Translations under genes and position numbers: made by a program | Shown here: positions 29,569-40,006 of the stretch, piece by piece | Layout of the letters: each line of letters starts with the position of its first letter | Numbering within the stretch: position 1 is the stretch's first letter | Assembly (NCBI RefSeq): GCF_900104135.1 | Contig: NZ_FNIV01000012.1 | Location: 1 to 64,000, forward strand | Reading direction: 5' to 3' | Origin: Halomonas shengliensis | Lineage (GTDB): Bacteria; Pseudomonadota; Gammaproteobacteria; Pseudomonadales; Halomonadaceae | Length of the DNA stretch: 64,000 nucleotides | Notes under the pieces: generated by a model | What the model was told of the DNA's origin: nothing | Databases searched by the model: none | What the model saw: the letters and a program-made list of their open reading frames with translations, nothing else

Positions 29569-30500
29569 GGCGTCTCCTCCCCGTCCTCCTCGAAGGCGCT
29601 CTCGCCCTCCGCGGCCAGGTCGTCCAGCTCGCCGCCCTCCCCCGCGCCTCTCTCGCCCTCACCCAGGCTTACCCGGGCTCGCACATGGATCGGCGACAGC
29701 GGGGCGTTCTGGACGATCTCGATCATCGTCTCCTTGGCGAGCTCGAGGATCGCCATGAAGGTCACCACCACCCCGGCGCGCCCCTCCTCCAGGGTGAAGA
29801 GCGCTTCGAAGGGGGTGAAGCGCCCGCCCTCGAGGCACGCCATGATCGCCAGCATCCGCTCCCGGGTCGAGAGCCCCTCGCGGCTGATCTGGTGGGTCTG
29901 GTTGAGCTCGGCGCGGCGCAGGATGCCGGCCAGGGCCCCCAGCAGCTCGTCGAGCCCCACGTCCGGGTGGATCACCCGGCTCTCCAGCGGCGGCAGCGCC
30001 GCCTGGGCGGGGAACCAGTCGCGCCCCAGGCGCGGCAGCTCGGCCAGCGACTCGGCGGCGTGCTTGAGCCGCTCGTACTCCTGCAGGCGGCGGATCAGCT
30101 CGGCACGGGGGTCATCCTCCTCGTCGTCGCCGCCCTCCTTGGGCGGGCGCGGCAGCAGGGTGCGCGACTTGATCTCGGCGAGCATCGCCGCCATCAGCAG
30201 GTACTCGCCGGCCAGCTCGATCTCCATCGCCTTCATCAGCTCCACGTACTCGATGTACTGGTGGGTGATGGCGGCGACGTCGATGGCCAGGATATCGAGG
30301 TTCTGGCGCCGGATCAGGTAGAGCAGCAGGTCAAGCGGCCCCTCGAAGGCCTCGAGGAAGACCTTGAGCGCCTCCGGCGGGATATAGAGGTCCTCCGGCA
30401 GCTCGGTGATCGGCTCGTCGAACAGCCGTCCGAGCACCGCGGCATGGCCGGCCGCGGCGGCGGTCTGCTCGGGACTGGCGGTGTCGGGGGTGGCGCTCAC
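29565..30500 (-). CDS. scpA: Segregation and condensation protein ScpA
   Basis: 311 residues, a kleisin-type subunit. The family N-terminal block is FEGPLDLLLYLIRRQNLDI, followed by LAGEYLLMAAMLAEIKSRTLLP. The C-terminal winged helix binds SMC. First gene of scpA-scpB-rluB. An acidic tail (GEGERGAGEGGELDDLAAEG) follows the conserved part. No smc gene is in the window. Confidence 0.94.
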   Translation of the reverse strand: MSATPDTASPEQTAAAAGHAAVLGRLFDEPITELPEDLYIPPEALKVFLEAFEGPLDLLLYLIRRQNLDILAIDVAAITHQYIEYVELMKAMEIELAGEYLLMAAMLAEIKSRTLLPRPPKEGGDDEEDDPRAELIRRLQEYERLKHAAESLAELPRLGRDWFPAQAALPPLESRVIHPDVGLDELLGALAGILRRAELNQTHQISREGLSTRERMLAIMACLEGGRFTPFEALFTLEEGRAGVVVTFMAILELAKETMIEIVQNAPLSPIHVRARVSLGEGERGAGEGGELDDLAAEGESAFEEDGEETP

Positions 30501-30824
30501 GCGGCGTGCCTCTCCAGGGACGCAGGATCAACGGGGCAGTCTAGCAAGAGCGCGGCGCCGGAGACAGTTCTGACACCGCTTCTGCCGCCATGCCGACAGC
30601 GCTCGGGGCTTTACCGGCGACAGGCCTTCAGGGAGGCGCTATGAATCCCTCCCTGGACGCTACCTCGGCCCTGCGGCACTCTCGCGTCCCGCTTCGCTTG
30701 CAGGACCGGTGCTGGCCATCCATGGCCAGCCCGTTCGGAGCAGTGCTCCTCACCCTTGGTCCTCGGACCTCCCTTTCGGCCTATCCCCGGCGCCCCTCGC
30801 AGGCGACCCCCGCATTACCTTCGG
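30501..30824. other. Intergenic region scpA-radD
   Basis: About 324 bp between the scpA start and the radD stop. Most of it (30604-30799) is the long copy of a dispersed repeat. The scpA promoter should lie in 30501-30603, but no clear elements are seen. Short open frames in it are not supported. Confidence 0.6.
30604..30799 (+). repeat. Dispersed extragenic repeat, copy B (long form)
   Basis: Shares both ends with the copy at 10045-10159: it starts CGGGGCTTTACCGGCGACAG and ends TCCCCGGCGCCCCTCG. The inner block CCCTCCCTGGACGCTACC is also shared, but about 80 bp of extra sequence, including a TGGCCATCCATGGCCA palindrome (30713-30728), separates the conserved halves. It lies 25 bp past the radD stop and in the opposite orientation to copy A. 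Confidence 0.75.
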
Positions 30825-32684
30825 CTACTCCGCCTCGTTGGCCTTGCGATAGCGTCCGACGTAGTCGAAGAGCTTCTCGCGCACCTGCCAGTGGCGGCCC
30901 ACCTTCCTGCCCACCACGAAGTCGGGGTGGCGCAGGCGGCGGCGCTCGGCCACCACCTCCTCGGAGGTGGTGGGCCGGAAGGGCACCCCCGGGGCGCGCA
31001 GGTGCTCGCGCAGGAAGGCCGCGGCGAAGGCGGCGCGCTGGGCCGGAGTCTCCAGGGCGAACCACTCGGCCAGCGTCACGCCCTCCTCGTCGTGATAGGT
31101 GACCTTGAGCCTGGGCAGCCCGCGTCCGTTGGCGGTGGCCTCGAGCTGCATGCCGGCCACCCGCAGCACCCGGGCGTCGCGCAGGCGAAGCGCCTCCTTC
31201 AGCCTGTCGTCGGCGTCCACCAGCAGCGCCTGGCAGCCATGGCAGCGCCGGGCGGCGATATCGTTCTCGACGCCGCAGTCGGGGCACACCTTGAAGCGGA
31301 AGCGGAAGTCGCACTGACGCTGTCTGCCGGCGCCCGATGCCGTGCTGGGCCTTTTGTCGGCGCCCGACGCCGCGCCACGCTCGTCCTCCACCAGCCCCTG
31401 GCAGCGGCGGCCGAAGTGCTCGATCACCAGCTCGCCGTCGCGCTTGCCCCAGAACAGGTTGGCGTGGCCGCAGGCGGGGCACGCCACCTGCACCGGCTCG
31501 CTGTCCGGGTCGGGCCGGGGCGAGCCCACCTCGGGGGCGTAGAGGTCCCAGGGGTTGCCGGCATAGTCGAGGATCAGGCAGTCACGCTTGCCCGGCGCGA
31601 GGCGCAGGCCGCGGCCGACGATCTGCTGATAGAGGCTCACCGACTCGGTGGGGCGCAGGATGGCGATCAGGTCCACGTGGGGGGCATCGAAGCCGGTGGT
31701 CAGCACCGCCACGTTGACAAGGTATTTCAGCTCCCGGGCCTTGAAGGCGGCTATCAGCCGCTCGCGTTCGGCGGAGGGGGTCTCGCCGGTGACCAGCGCC
31801 GCCTCGGCCGCCGGCAGGTAGCCGAGGACCTCCTCGGCGTGGGCCACGGAGGCGGCGAATAGCATCACCCCCCGGCGGTCGCGGGCGCGCGCCACCACCT
31901 CGGCGACGATACCCGGGGTGGCACGATTGCCCGCCGCCACCCGGTTGAGCTCCTCCTCGCGGAACAGGCCGCGGCTGGAGGGCACCAGCGACGAGAAGTC
32001 GTAGCGCTCCACCGCCGCGTCCACCCTCACCGGCGCGGCCAGGTAGCCCTGCTTGACCATCAGGCGCAGCGGCTGCTCGAAGACGCAGTCGCGGAAGAAG
32101 CAGTCGTCATCGCCGCGCACCATGCCGTGATGGTGGCGGTGGTAGATGAAGCCCTGCCCCAGCCGGTAGGGGGTGGCGGTCAGCCCCAGCACCTTGAGGC
32201 GCGGGTTGGCGGCCCGCAGCCGCTCGATCACCCGGCGATAGCCGGCGTCCTGGTCCGGCGAGACCCTGTGGCACTCGTCGATCACCAGCAGGGTGAAGTC
32301 GCCGGCCGCGAAGCGCTCGAGCCCGCGCACCACCGACTGCACCGAGCCGAACACCACCTGGCGGCCGCTCTCCTTGCGCTTAAGGCCGGCGCTGAAGATG
32401 TCCGCCGAAAGACCGTAGGCCTGGTACTTGGCGTGGTTCTGCTCCACCAGCTCGCGCACATGGGCCAGCACCAGTACCCGCCCCCGGGCCAGGCGCGCCA
32501 GCTCGGCGATCACCAGCGACTTGCCGCTGCCGGTGGGCAGCACCACCACCGCCGGCGCGTCCGAGCCGCGGAAGTGCGCCACCACCCGCTGCACCGCCTC
32601 GCGCTGGTAGGGGCGCAGCGCGGGCGCCGCAGACGCCGAAGGCGGCCCGGAGGCCGCCTTCTGGTCGGGGTGGCGAAGCACCAA
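30825..32684 (-). CDS. radD: RadD-type DEAD/DEAH-box helicase
   Basis: 619 residues. Superfamily 2 helicase: Walker A in [20 protein letters not shown], Walker B DECH (residues in VIDECHRVS), motif III LTATPYR and motif [11 protein letters not shown]. Cysteine clusters [10 protein letters not shown] and [18 protein letters not shown] form zinc ribbons in the C-terminal half. The motif order and wording match E. coli RadD (YejH), involved in DNA double-strand-break repair. The start is uncertain: a TTG at 32684 or GTG at 32681; no ATG fits. The first 20 codons contain a perfect 10-bp hairpin. It follows purL by only 4 bp. Confidence 0.88.
   Translation of the reverse strand: MVLRHPDQKAASGPPSASAAPALRPYQREAVQRVVAHFRGSDAPAVVVLPTGSGKSLVIAELARLARGRVLVLAHVRELVEQNHAKYQAYGLSADIFSAGLKRKESGRQVVFGSVQSVVRGLERFAAGDFTLLVIDECHRVSPDQDAGYRRVIERLRAANPRLKVLGLTATPYRLGQGFIYHRHHHGMVRGDDDCFFRDCVFEQPLRLMVKQGYLAAPVRVDAAVERYDFSSLVPSSRGLFREEELNRVAAGNRATPGIVAEVVARARDRRGVMLFAASVAHAEEVLGYLPAAEAALVTGETPSAERERLIAAFKARELKYLVNVAVLTTGFDAPHVDLIAILRPTESVSLYQQIVGRGLRLAPGKRDCLILDYAGNPWDLYAPEVGSPRPDPDSEPVQVACPACGHANLFWGKRDGELVIEHFGRRCQGLVEDERGAASGADKRPSTASGAGRQRQCDFRFRFKVCPDCGVENDIAARRCHGCQALLVDADDRLKEALRLRDARVLRVAGMQLEATANGRGLPRLKVTYHDEEGVTLAEWFALETPAQRAAFAAAFLREHLRAPGVPFRPTTSEEVVAERRRLRHPDFVVGRKVGRHWQVREKLFDYVGRYRKANEAE
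32638..32661. repeat. Perfect hairpin inside the radD 5' end
   Basis: GAAGGCGGCC (32638-32647) pairs with GGCCGCCTTC (32652-32661) around a CGGA loop. It looks like a terminator stem for purL but is not followed by a T-run and is translated as part of the predicted RadD N-terminus. Confidence 0.5.
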
Positions 32685-32688
32685 GGGC

Positions 32689-35600
32689 TCAGTCCACCCA
32701 GACGCGGGCGTTGCGGAACAGCCGCAGCCAGGCGCCGTCCCGGGTCCACTCGGCCGGGCGCCAGGAGTTGGTCACCGCGCGCACCACCCGCTCCGGGTGG
32801 GGCATCATGATCGTGACCCGGCCATCCGGGGTGGTCAGGCCGGTGATGCCCGAGGGCGAACCGTTGGGGTTGGCGGGATAGCGGGTGGTTACCTGGCCGT
32901 GGTTGTCCACGAAGCGCAGGGCCACCTGGCCGCCGCCCTGCATCCGGCGCAGGTGGGCACTGTCGCGGAACTCGGCGCGGCCCTCGCCGTGGGCCACGGC
33001 GATGGGCAGGCGCGAGCCCTCCATGCCGGCCAGCAGGATCGACGGGCTCTGCTCCACCTGGACCATGGCCACCCGGGCCTCGAACTGCTCCGACTCGTTG
33101 CGCACGAAGTGCGGCCAGGCTTCGGCGCCGGGGATCAGCTCCTTGAGCTGGGCCAGCATCTGGCAGCCGTTGCACACGCCGAGCGAGAAGCTGTCGTCGC
33201 GGGTGAAGAAGCCCGCGAACTGCTCCCGGGCCCGGGCGTTGAACAGCACCGACTTGGCCCAGCCGCCGCCGGCGCCCAGCACGTCGCCGTAGGAGAAGCC
33301 GCCGCAGGCCACCAGCCCCTTGAACGACTCGAGGCCGATGCGCCCCTCGAGGATGTCGCTCATGTGCACGTCGACCGCCTCGAAGCCGGCGCGGTCGAAG
33401 GCCCAGGCCATCTCCACCTGGCCGTTGACCCCCTGCTCGCGCAGCACCGCCACCGCCGGGCGGGTCAGGTTCAGGTAGGGGGCGGCGATGTCCTCGTCGA
33501 CGTCGAAGCTCGGCTGGGCGGAGAGGCCCGGGTCGCGGTCGTCGAGCAGGCCGTCGAACTCGCTCTTGGCGCACTCGGGGTTGTCGCGCAGCGCCTGGAG
33601 GCGGTAGCTGGTCTCGGCCCAGGTGCGCTGGGCCAGCAGCCGGGTGGTCTCCAGCAGCGGTTCCTCGAAGAGGGTGACGCGCACCTGGTCGTCGTAGCGC
33701 GGCCGGGCGATGACGCCACAGGTCTCGATGCCGGCGGCGGCGAACTGGGCCAGCACCTCCTCGGTGTGTTCGCGGTTGACCTGGATCACCGCCCCCAGCT
33801 CCTCGGCGAACAGCGCGTTGAACGCCTCCACCGGCTCGTCCACCAGCCAGTCGAGCTTGATCTCGAGCCCGGCGTGGGCGGCGAAGGCCATCTCCAGCAG
33901 GGTCACCAGCAGGCCGCCGTCGCTGCGGTCGTGGTAGGCGAGCAGCTTGCCCTCGGCGTTGAGGCCCTGGATCACCGCGAAGAAGGCCTTGAGGTCCTCG
34001 GGGTCATCGAGGTCCGGGCAGGCGTCGCCCACCTGGCCATAGACCTGGGCCAGCGCCGAGCCACCCAGGCGATTCTGCCCCTCGCCCAGGTCGATCAGGA
34101 TCAGGTCGGACTCGTCCTGCTCCAAGTTGATCTGGGGGGTCAGGGTCTGCAGGGCATCGGTGACCGGCGCGAAGCCGGTGACGGTGAGGGAGAGCGGCGC
34201 GGTGACGCTTTTCTCCTCGACCTCGCCCTTGCCTTCACCCGAGCCGTTCTCCTCCTGCCAGGCGGTGCGCATGGACATGGAGTCCTTGCCCACCGGGATG
34301 GCGATGCCCAGCGCCGGACAGAGCTCCATGCCTACCGCATGCACGGCGTCATACAGCGCCTGGTTCTCGCCGGGGTGGTCCGCCGCGCTCATCCAGTTGG
34401 CGGAGAGCTTGATGTCGCCGAGTGCCGCGATGGGAGCGGCGGCCAGGTTGGTGATCGCCTCGGCCACCGCCAGGCGGGCGCTGGCGGCGGGGTCGATCAG
34501 CGCCACCGGCGGGCGCTCGCCCATGGCCATGGCCTCGCCGGCGTGGGTGTCGAAGCTGGCCGTGGTCACGGCGACATCGGCCACCGGCACCTGCCAGGGA
34601 CCCACCATCTGATCGCGGGCCACCTGCCCGGTGATGGAGCGGTCGCCGATGGTGATCAGGAAGCTCTTGGAGGCCACCGCGGGCAGCCGCAGCACCCGGT
34701 CCATGGCCTCGCGCAGGTCGAGGTTGTCGAGCATCACGCCGGGCATCTCGGTAGCCTGGCGCGCGAACTCCCGGGTCATCTTCGGCGGCTTGCCGAACAG
34801 CACGCTCATCGGCAGGTCGACGGGCTGGCTCTCGAAGTGGCCGTCGCGGACCGCCAGGTGGTGGGCCTCGGTGGCCTCCCCCACCACCGCATAGGGGCAG
34901 CGCTCGCGGGCACAGAGGGCGTCGAAGGTGTCGAGGTCCTCCGCGGCCACGGCCAGCACGTAGCGCTCCTGGGCCTCGTTGCACCAGATCTCCAGCGGGC
35001 TCATCCCCGGCTCGGCGTTGGGCACCGCGCGCAGGTCGAACAGGCCGCCGCGCTCGCCATCCTTGACCAGCTCCGGCAGGGCATTGGAGAGCCCGCCGGC
35101 CCCCACGTCGTGGATGAAGCGGATGGGATTCGCCTCGCCCAGCGCCCAGCAGCGGTCGATCACCTCCTGGGCGCGGCGCTCGATCTCGGGGTTGCCGCGC
35201 TGCACCGAGGCGAAGTCCAGGTCGGCGCTGGAGGCGCCGGAGGCCATGGAGGAGGCCGCGCCGCCACCCAGGCCGATCAGCATGGCGGGGCCGCCCATCA
35301 CGATCAGCTTGCCGCCGACGGGGATCTCGCCCTTCTGGACGTGGCCGTCGCGGATGTTGCCGTAGCCGCCGGCGAGCATGATCGGCTTGTGGAAGCCGCG
35401 GCGCTCGATGCCGTTGGGCCCCAGCACGTCCTGCTCGTAGGTGCGGAAGACGCCGGCCAGGTTGGGCCGGCCGAACTCGTTGTTGAAGGCCGCCCCCCCG
35501 ATGGGGCCCTCGAGCATGATCTCGAGGGCCGAGACGATGCGCTCGGGCTTGCCGTAGTCGAAGGCCTCCCAGGGCTGCACGAACTCGGGGATACGCAGGT

Positions 35601-36639
35601 TGGAGACGGTGAAGCCGGTGAGCCCCGCCTTGGGCTTGCCACCGATGCCGGTGGCGCCCTCGTCGCGAATCTCGCCGCCGGCGCCGGTGGCCGCGCCCGG
35701 ATGGGGGGCGATGGCGGTGGGGTGGTTGTGGGTCTCCACCTTCATCAGGATCTGGATCGGCTCCTCGACGGCGGCGTAGCGGGCGCGCTCGTCCGCGCGG
35801 CCGGTCAGCGGCGCGGCGAAGAAGCGCGGCGCCGTGGCGCCCTCGATCACCGCGGCGTTGTCGCTGTAGGCGGAGAGGATCTTACCCGGGGAGGCCTGGT
35901 GGGTGTTCTTGATCATCTTGAACAGCGAGAGAGGCTGCGCCTCGCCGTCGATCACCCAGTCGGCATTGAAGATCTTGTGGCGGCAGTGCTCGGAGTTCGC
36001 CTGGGCGAACATCATCAGCTCGACGTCGGTGGGGTTGCGGCCCAGGTCACGGAAGGCCTCCACCAGGTAGTCGACCTCGTCCTCGGCCAGCGCCAGCCCC
36101 AGCTCGACGTTGGCGGTGGCCAGCGCCTCGCGCCCCCCCTCGAGGATATCGACGCTGCCCAGCGGCGCAGGCTGGTGGCGCTCGAACAGCTTGGCGGCGT
36201 CGCTGGCATCGCTGAGCACCGTCTCGGTCATGCGGTCGTGGAGGGTGGACTCGATGCGCGCGAAGGCCTTCTCGGAGAGCATGCCCTTGAGCTTCACCCG
36301 GTAGGCGATGCCGCGCTCGATGCGACGGATCTTCGCCAGGCCGCAGCTGTGGGCGATATCGGTGGCCTTGGAGGACCAGGGCGACTGGGTGCCGATGCGC
36401 GGCACCACCAGGAACAGCTGCCCCTCGCCGCTCGCCTCGCTCAGGCCCTGGTGGGCGCCGTAGTCGAGCAGCCGCGCCAGCACCGCCGCTTCGTCGTCGG
36501 AGAGCTCGCCGTCATGGTCGACGAAGTGCACGTACTCCGCCGAGAGCGCGGCGACATCGCCCACGGCGTCGTGCAGGGCGGCCAGCAGCTTGGCATGACG
36601 GAAGGCGGAGAGGGCGGGGGCGCCGCGCAGTTCGAGCAT
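32689..36639 (-). CDS. purL: Phosphoribosylformylglycinamidine synthase
   Basis: A 1316-residue large-type PurL (E. coli 1295), combining the FGAM synthetase domains with a C-terminal class I glutaminase. The nucleophilic cysteine is in [10 protein letters not shown]; the Mg/ATP-binding parts include [20 protein letters not shown]. It makes FGAM from FGAR, ATP and glutamine. I chose the ATG at 36639, preceded by AGGA, over the longer frame to 36789. The upstream gap to mltF is about 165 bp; a weak TATCAT (36699-36704, minus strand) may be the -10. Confidence 0.97.
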   Translation of the reverse strand: MLELRGAPALSAFRHAKLLAALHDAVGDVAALSAEYVHFVDHDGELSDDEAAVLARLLDYGAHQGLSEASGEGQLFLVVPRIGTQSPWSSKATDIAHSCGLAKIRRIERGIAYRVKLKGMLSEKAFARIESTLHDRMTETVLSDASDAAKLFERHQPAPLGSVDILEGGREALATANVELGLALAEDEVDYLVEAFRDLGRNPTDVELMMFAQANSEHCRHKIFNADWVIDGEAQPLSLFKMIKNTHQASPGKILSAYSDNAAVIEGATAPRFFAAPLTGRADERARYAAVEEPIQILMKVETHNHPTAIAPHPGAATGAGGEIRDEGATGIGGKPKAGLTGFTVSNLRIPEFVQPWEAFDYGKPERIVSALEIMLEGPIGGAAFNNEFGRPNLAGVFRTYEQDVLGPNGIERRGFHKPIMLAGGYGNIRDGHVQKGEIPVGGKLIVMGGPAMLIGLGGGAASSMASGASSADLDFASVQRGNPEIERRAQEVIDRCWALGEANPIRFIHDVGAGGLSNALPELVKDGERGGLFDLRAVPNAEPGMSPLEIWCNEAQERYVLAVAAEDLDTFDALCARERCPYAVVGEATEAHHLAVRDGHFESQPVDLPMSVLFGKPPKMTREFARQATEMPGVMLDNLDLREAMDRVLRLPAVASKSFLITIGDRSITGQVARDQMVGPWQVPVADVAVTTASFDTHAGEAMAMGERPPVALIDPAASARLAVAEAITNLAAAPIAALGDIKLSANWMSAADHPGENQALYDAVHAVGMELCPALGIAIPVGKDSMSMRTAWQEENGSGEGKGEVEEKSVTAPLSLTVTGFAPVTDALQTLTPQINLEQDESDLILIDLGEGQNRLGGSALAQVYGQVGDACPDLDDPEDLKAFFAVIQGLNAEGKLLAYHDRSDGGLLVTLLEMAFAAHAGLEIKLDWLVDEPVEAFNALFAEELGAVIQVNREHTEEVLAQFAAAGIETCGVIARPRYDDQVRVTLFEEPLLETTRLLAQRTWAETSYRLQALRDNPECAKSEFDGLLDDRDPGLSAQPSFDVDEDIAAPYLNLTRPAVAVLREQGVNGQVEMAWAFDRAGFEAVDVHMSDILEGRIGLESFKGLVACGGFSYGDVLGAGGGWAKSVLFNARAREQFAGFFTRDDSFSLGVCNGCQMLAQLKELIPGAEAWPHFVRNESEQFEARVAMVQVEQSPSILLAGMEGSRLPIAVAHGEGRAEFRDSAHLRRMQGGGQVALRFVDNHGQVTTRYPANPNGSPSGITGLTTPDGRVTIMMPHPERVVRAVTNSWRPAEWTRDGAWLRLFRNARVWVD

Positions 36640-36805
36640 ATCCTGGAGCCTCTGGATTTCATCGGGATCGGGGCCGCGGCCAGCGGCGAGGAGCGCACAT
36701 GATACTGGAAAGGCCGTGGGGGAAGAAATCGAGGGCGGCGCCGGACGGGTGACAGCCGTGGCGGGGCTTTGTATCGTGAAGGGCCTCATCCCGGCCCGTC
36801 ATCGC

Positions 36806-38233
36806 ATGCCCTCGACCCCGAACGCCCTGTCCGGGCGCCTGGCCATCCGCTTGCTGGCGCTCATCGCCCTGTGCCTGTTGCCCGAGCCGCCGCGCTCCGG
36901 GCCGGACGGGCTGCTCGAGGCGATCCGCGAGCGTGAGCTGCTCAGCGTGCACACCCGCAACACCCCCACCACCTTCTACGAGGGGCGCGAGGGCCCCACC
37001 GGCTTCGAGTACGAGCTGATGCGTCGCTTCGCCGGGCAACTGGGCGTCAGCCTCACCCTTCGCGCCGACCACCATATCGAGAGTGCCCTCGCCGCGGTGC
37101 GCCAGCAGGGGGACATGGCTGCCGCCGCGCTGCCCCTGGAGCCCGGTCGGCCCGGGGTGATCTTCAGCCGGCCGATCATCGCGCTGGAGCCGGTGGTGGT
37201 CTATCGCCGCGGCCTGCCCCCGGTGGAGGACCCCGGGTCGCTCGTCGGCCTGGCCATCGGCACCATCGCCGGCGCCGGCACCGGCCGGGTCCTGGCGGAG
37301 GTGAAACGGGAGCTCCCCGCGCTCGAGTGGGTGGACTCCGCCGAGGTGGAGGTCGCCGAGCTGCTGGGCATGGTGGAGGATGGCGAACTCGACGCGGCGG
37401 TGCTCTACGACCACCAGTTTCGCCTCAATCGCCTGTTCTTCCCGGGCGTGGAGCGCGGCTTTCCCCTCGGCGACCCGCTCTCCATGGCCTGGGCCTTCCC
37501 TGCCGAGGGGGGGCTGGCACTCGCCGAGGCGGCCAATCGCTTCCTCGCCGGGCTGCGCGAGAGCGGCGAGCTCGACGCCCTGGTGGCACGCTACTTCGGC
37601 CACGACGACTACCTGGAGTACGTCGGCACCCGCACCTTCCTCGACCACGTGGAGGCGCGCCTGCCCGACTACGCCGCGCTGTTCCGCGAGGCCGCCCGGG
37701 CGACCGACTTCGACTGGAAGCTGCTCGCCGCGGTGGGCTATCAGGAGTCGCACTGGGACCCCCTTGCCACCTCCCCCACCGGGGTGCGCGGGCTGATGAT
37801 GCTGACCAACGCCACCGCCGGCGACCTCGGGGTCGACGACCGCCTCGACCCGGCCCAGAGCATCCACGGCGGCGCCCGCTACCTGCGCCAGCTTCACGAG
37901 CGGCTGCCCGACTCGATCCAGGGCGACGATCGCCTCTACATGGCCATGGCCGCCTACAATGTGGGGCTCGGCCACCTCTACGACGCCCGGCGCATCACCG
38001 AGACCCGCGGCGGCGACCCCGACCGCTGGCGCGACGTGCGCGAGTCGTTGCCCCTGCTCCAGGAGCGCGAGTGGCACAGCCAGACCCGATACGGCTACGC
38101 CCGCGGCGGCGAGCCGGTGCTCTACGTGCGCAACATCCGCCGCTACTACGAGATACTGAGCTACGTGGAGCGCAGCCGGCGCCAGTTCCCGCTGCTCGAC
38201 ACCCGGGCCCGCGATCCCGAGCCGAGCGGCTGA
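36806..38233 (+). CDS. mltF: Membrane-bound lytic transglycosylase F
   Basis: 475 residues. A hydrophobic N-terminus (about 12-26) is followed by a solute-binding-protein-3 domain ([12 protein letters not shown] ... [18 protein letters not shown]) and a C-terminal SLT domain with the catalytic Glu in [10 protein letters not shown]. This two-domain order defines MltF, which cleaves peptidoglycan at the outer membrane. Position next to purL and tadA is conserved in gammaproteobacteria. Convergent with tadA with only 9 bp between stops. Confidence 0.93.
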   Translation: MPSTPNALSGRLAIRLLALIALCLLPEPPRSGPDGLLEAIRERELLSVHTRNTPTTFYEGREGPTGFEYELMRRFAGQLGVSLTLRADHHIESALAAVRQQGDMAAAALPLEPGRPGVIFSRPIIALEPVVVYRRGLPPVEDPGSLVGLAIGTIAGAGTGRVLAEVKRELPALEWVDSAEVEVAELLGMVEDGELDAAVLYDHQFRLNRLFFPGVERGFPLGDPLSMAWAFPAEGGLALAEAANRFLAGLRESGELDALVARYFGHDDYLEYVGTRTFLDHVEARLPDYAALFREAARATDFDWKLLAAVGYQESHWDPLATSPTGVRGLMMLTNATAGDLGVDDRLDPAQSIHGGARYLRQLHERLPDSIQGDDRLYMAMAAYNVGLGHLYDARRITETRGGDPDRWRDVRESLPLLQEREWHSQTRYGYARGGEPVLYVRNIRRYYEILSYVERSRRQFPLLDTRARDPEPSG

Positions 38234-38242
38234 GCGCCCCGC

Positions 38243-39584
<1,342 letters not shown>

Positions 39585-39619
39585 CCGCGACGCCCCGCCG
39601 GCGCTACCATGCCCGCCAG

Positions 39620-39695
39620 GCCGCAATAGCTCAGTTGGTAGAGCAACGCACTCGTAATGCGTAGGTCGGAGGTTCGACTCCTCTTTGCGGCACCA
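39620..39695 (+). tRNA. tRNA-Thr (CGU)
   Basis: Cloverleaf with acceptor GCCGCAA/TTGCGGC, D-arm GCTC-GAGC, anticodon stem ACGCA/TGCGT with loop CTCGTAA (anticodon CGU), T-loop TTCGACT and encoded CCA. A TACCAT element at 39604-39609 could be its -10. Confidence 0.97.
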
Positions 39696-39706
39696 AGATC
39701 ACATAG

Positions 39707-39746
39707 CAAGACGGCCACCGGCGACAGGATCGCGGTGGCCGTCTTG
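39707..39746 (+). terminator. tRNA-Thr terminator
   Basis: Perfect 14-bp stem (39707-39720 with 39733-39746) with a 12-nt loop, starting 12 bp after the tRNA CCA. Strong hairpin; only a short T-run. Confidence 0.7.
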
Positions 39747-39807
39747 CGTCTGCCCCGAAGCGCCTGCTTCGAGACGTCGCCGCGCCGAGCCGGTATGCTG
39801 CCCCCAA

Positions 39808-39969
39808 GGAGCCTGCCGGGTTTGACCGATCGTAGCGAGAGATTCGGATTTCGAGACAAGCTTATCGATCTGATGAGGCGAATAGCTGGCTATTTAACGA
39901 ATCAGATCGAATAACATTGGCCGAAAGACCGGATCTTGCAGTCGATCAGTGTTAAGCCCGGCAGGCTCC
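39808..39969. repeat. 162-bp imperfect palindrome (MITE-like)
   Basis: The outer arms are perfect 13-bp inverted repeats: GGAGCCTGCCGGG at 39808-39820 and CCCGGCAGGCTCC at 39957-39969. Homology continues inward through GATCG and CGG/TTTCG blocks to a perfect 10-bp pair (TCGATCTGAT 39865-39874, ATCAGATCGA 39901-39910) and a central AATAGC/GCTATT pair (39881-39886/39889-39894). All pairs share the same centre near 39888. CAA flanks both ends (39805-39807 and 39970-39972), a possible 3-bp target duplication. No protein is encoded. Confidence 0.8.
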
Positions 39970-40006
39970 CAAGCATGGACCGTCGCGCAGGAGCCCTACC
40001 ATCGGC

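Larger units (their letters stand above)
39696..40006. other. Intergenic region after tRNA-Thr
   Basis: About 310 bp without a gene. It holds the tRNA terminator (39707-39746) and a roughly 160-bp symmetric palindrome (39808-39969), whose base composition is clearly lower in GC than the surrounding genes. Little space remains for the promoter of the next gene, which may therefore lie within the palindrome. Confidence 0.75.

Noticed and set aside
32797..36702. 1301-codon plus-strand open frame opposite purL
   Set aside because: Antisense shadow; the purL product on the minus strand has all expected motifs.
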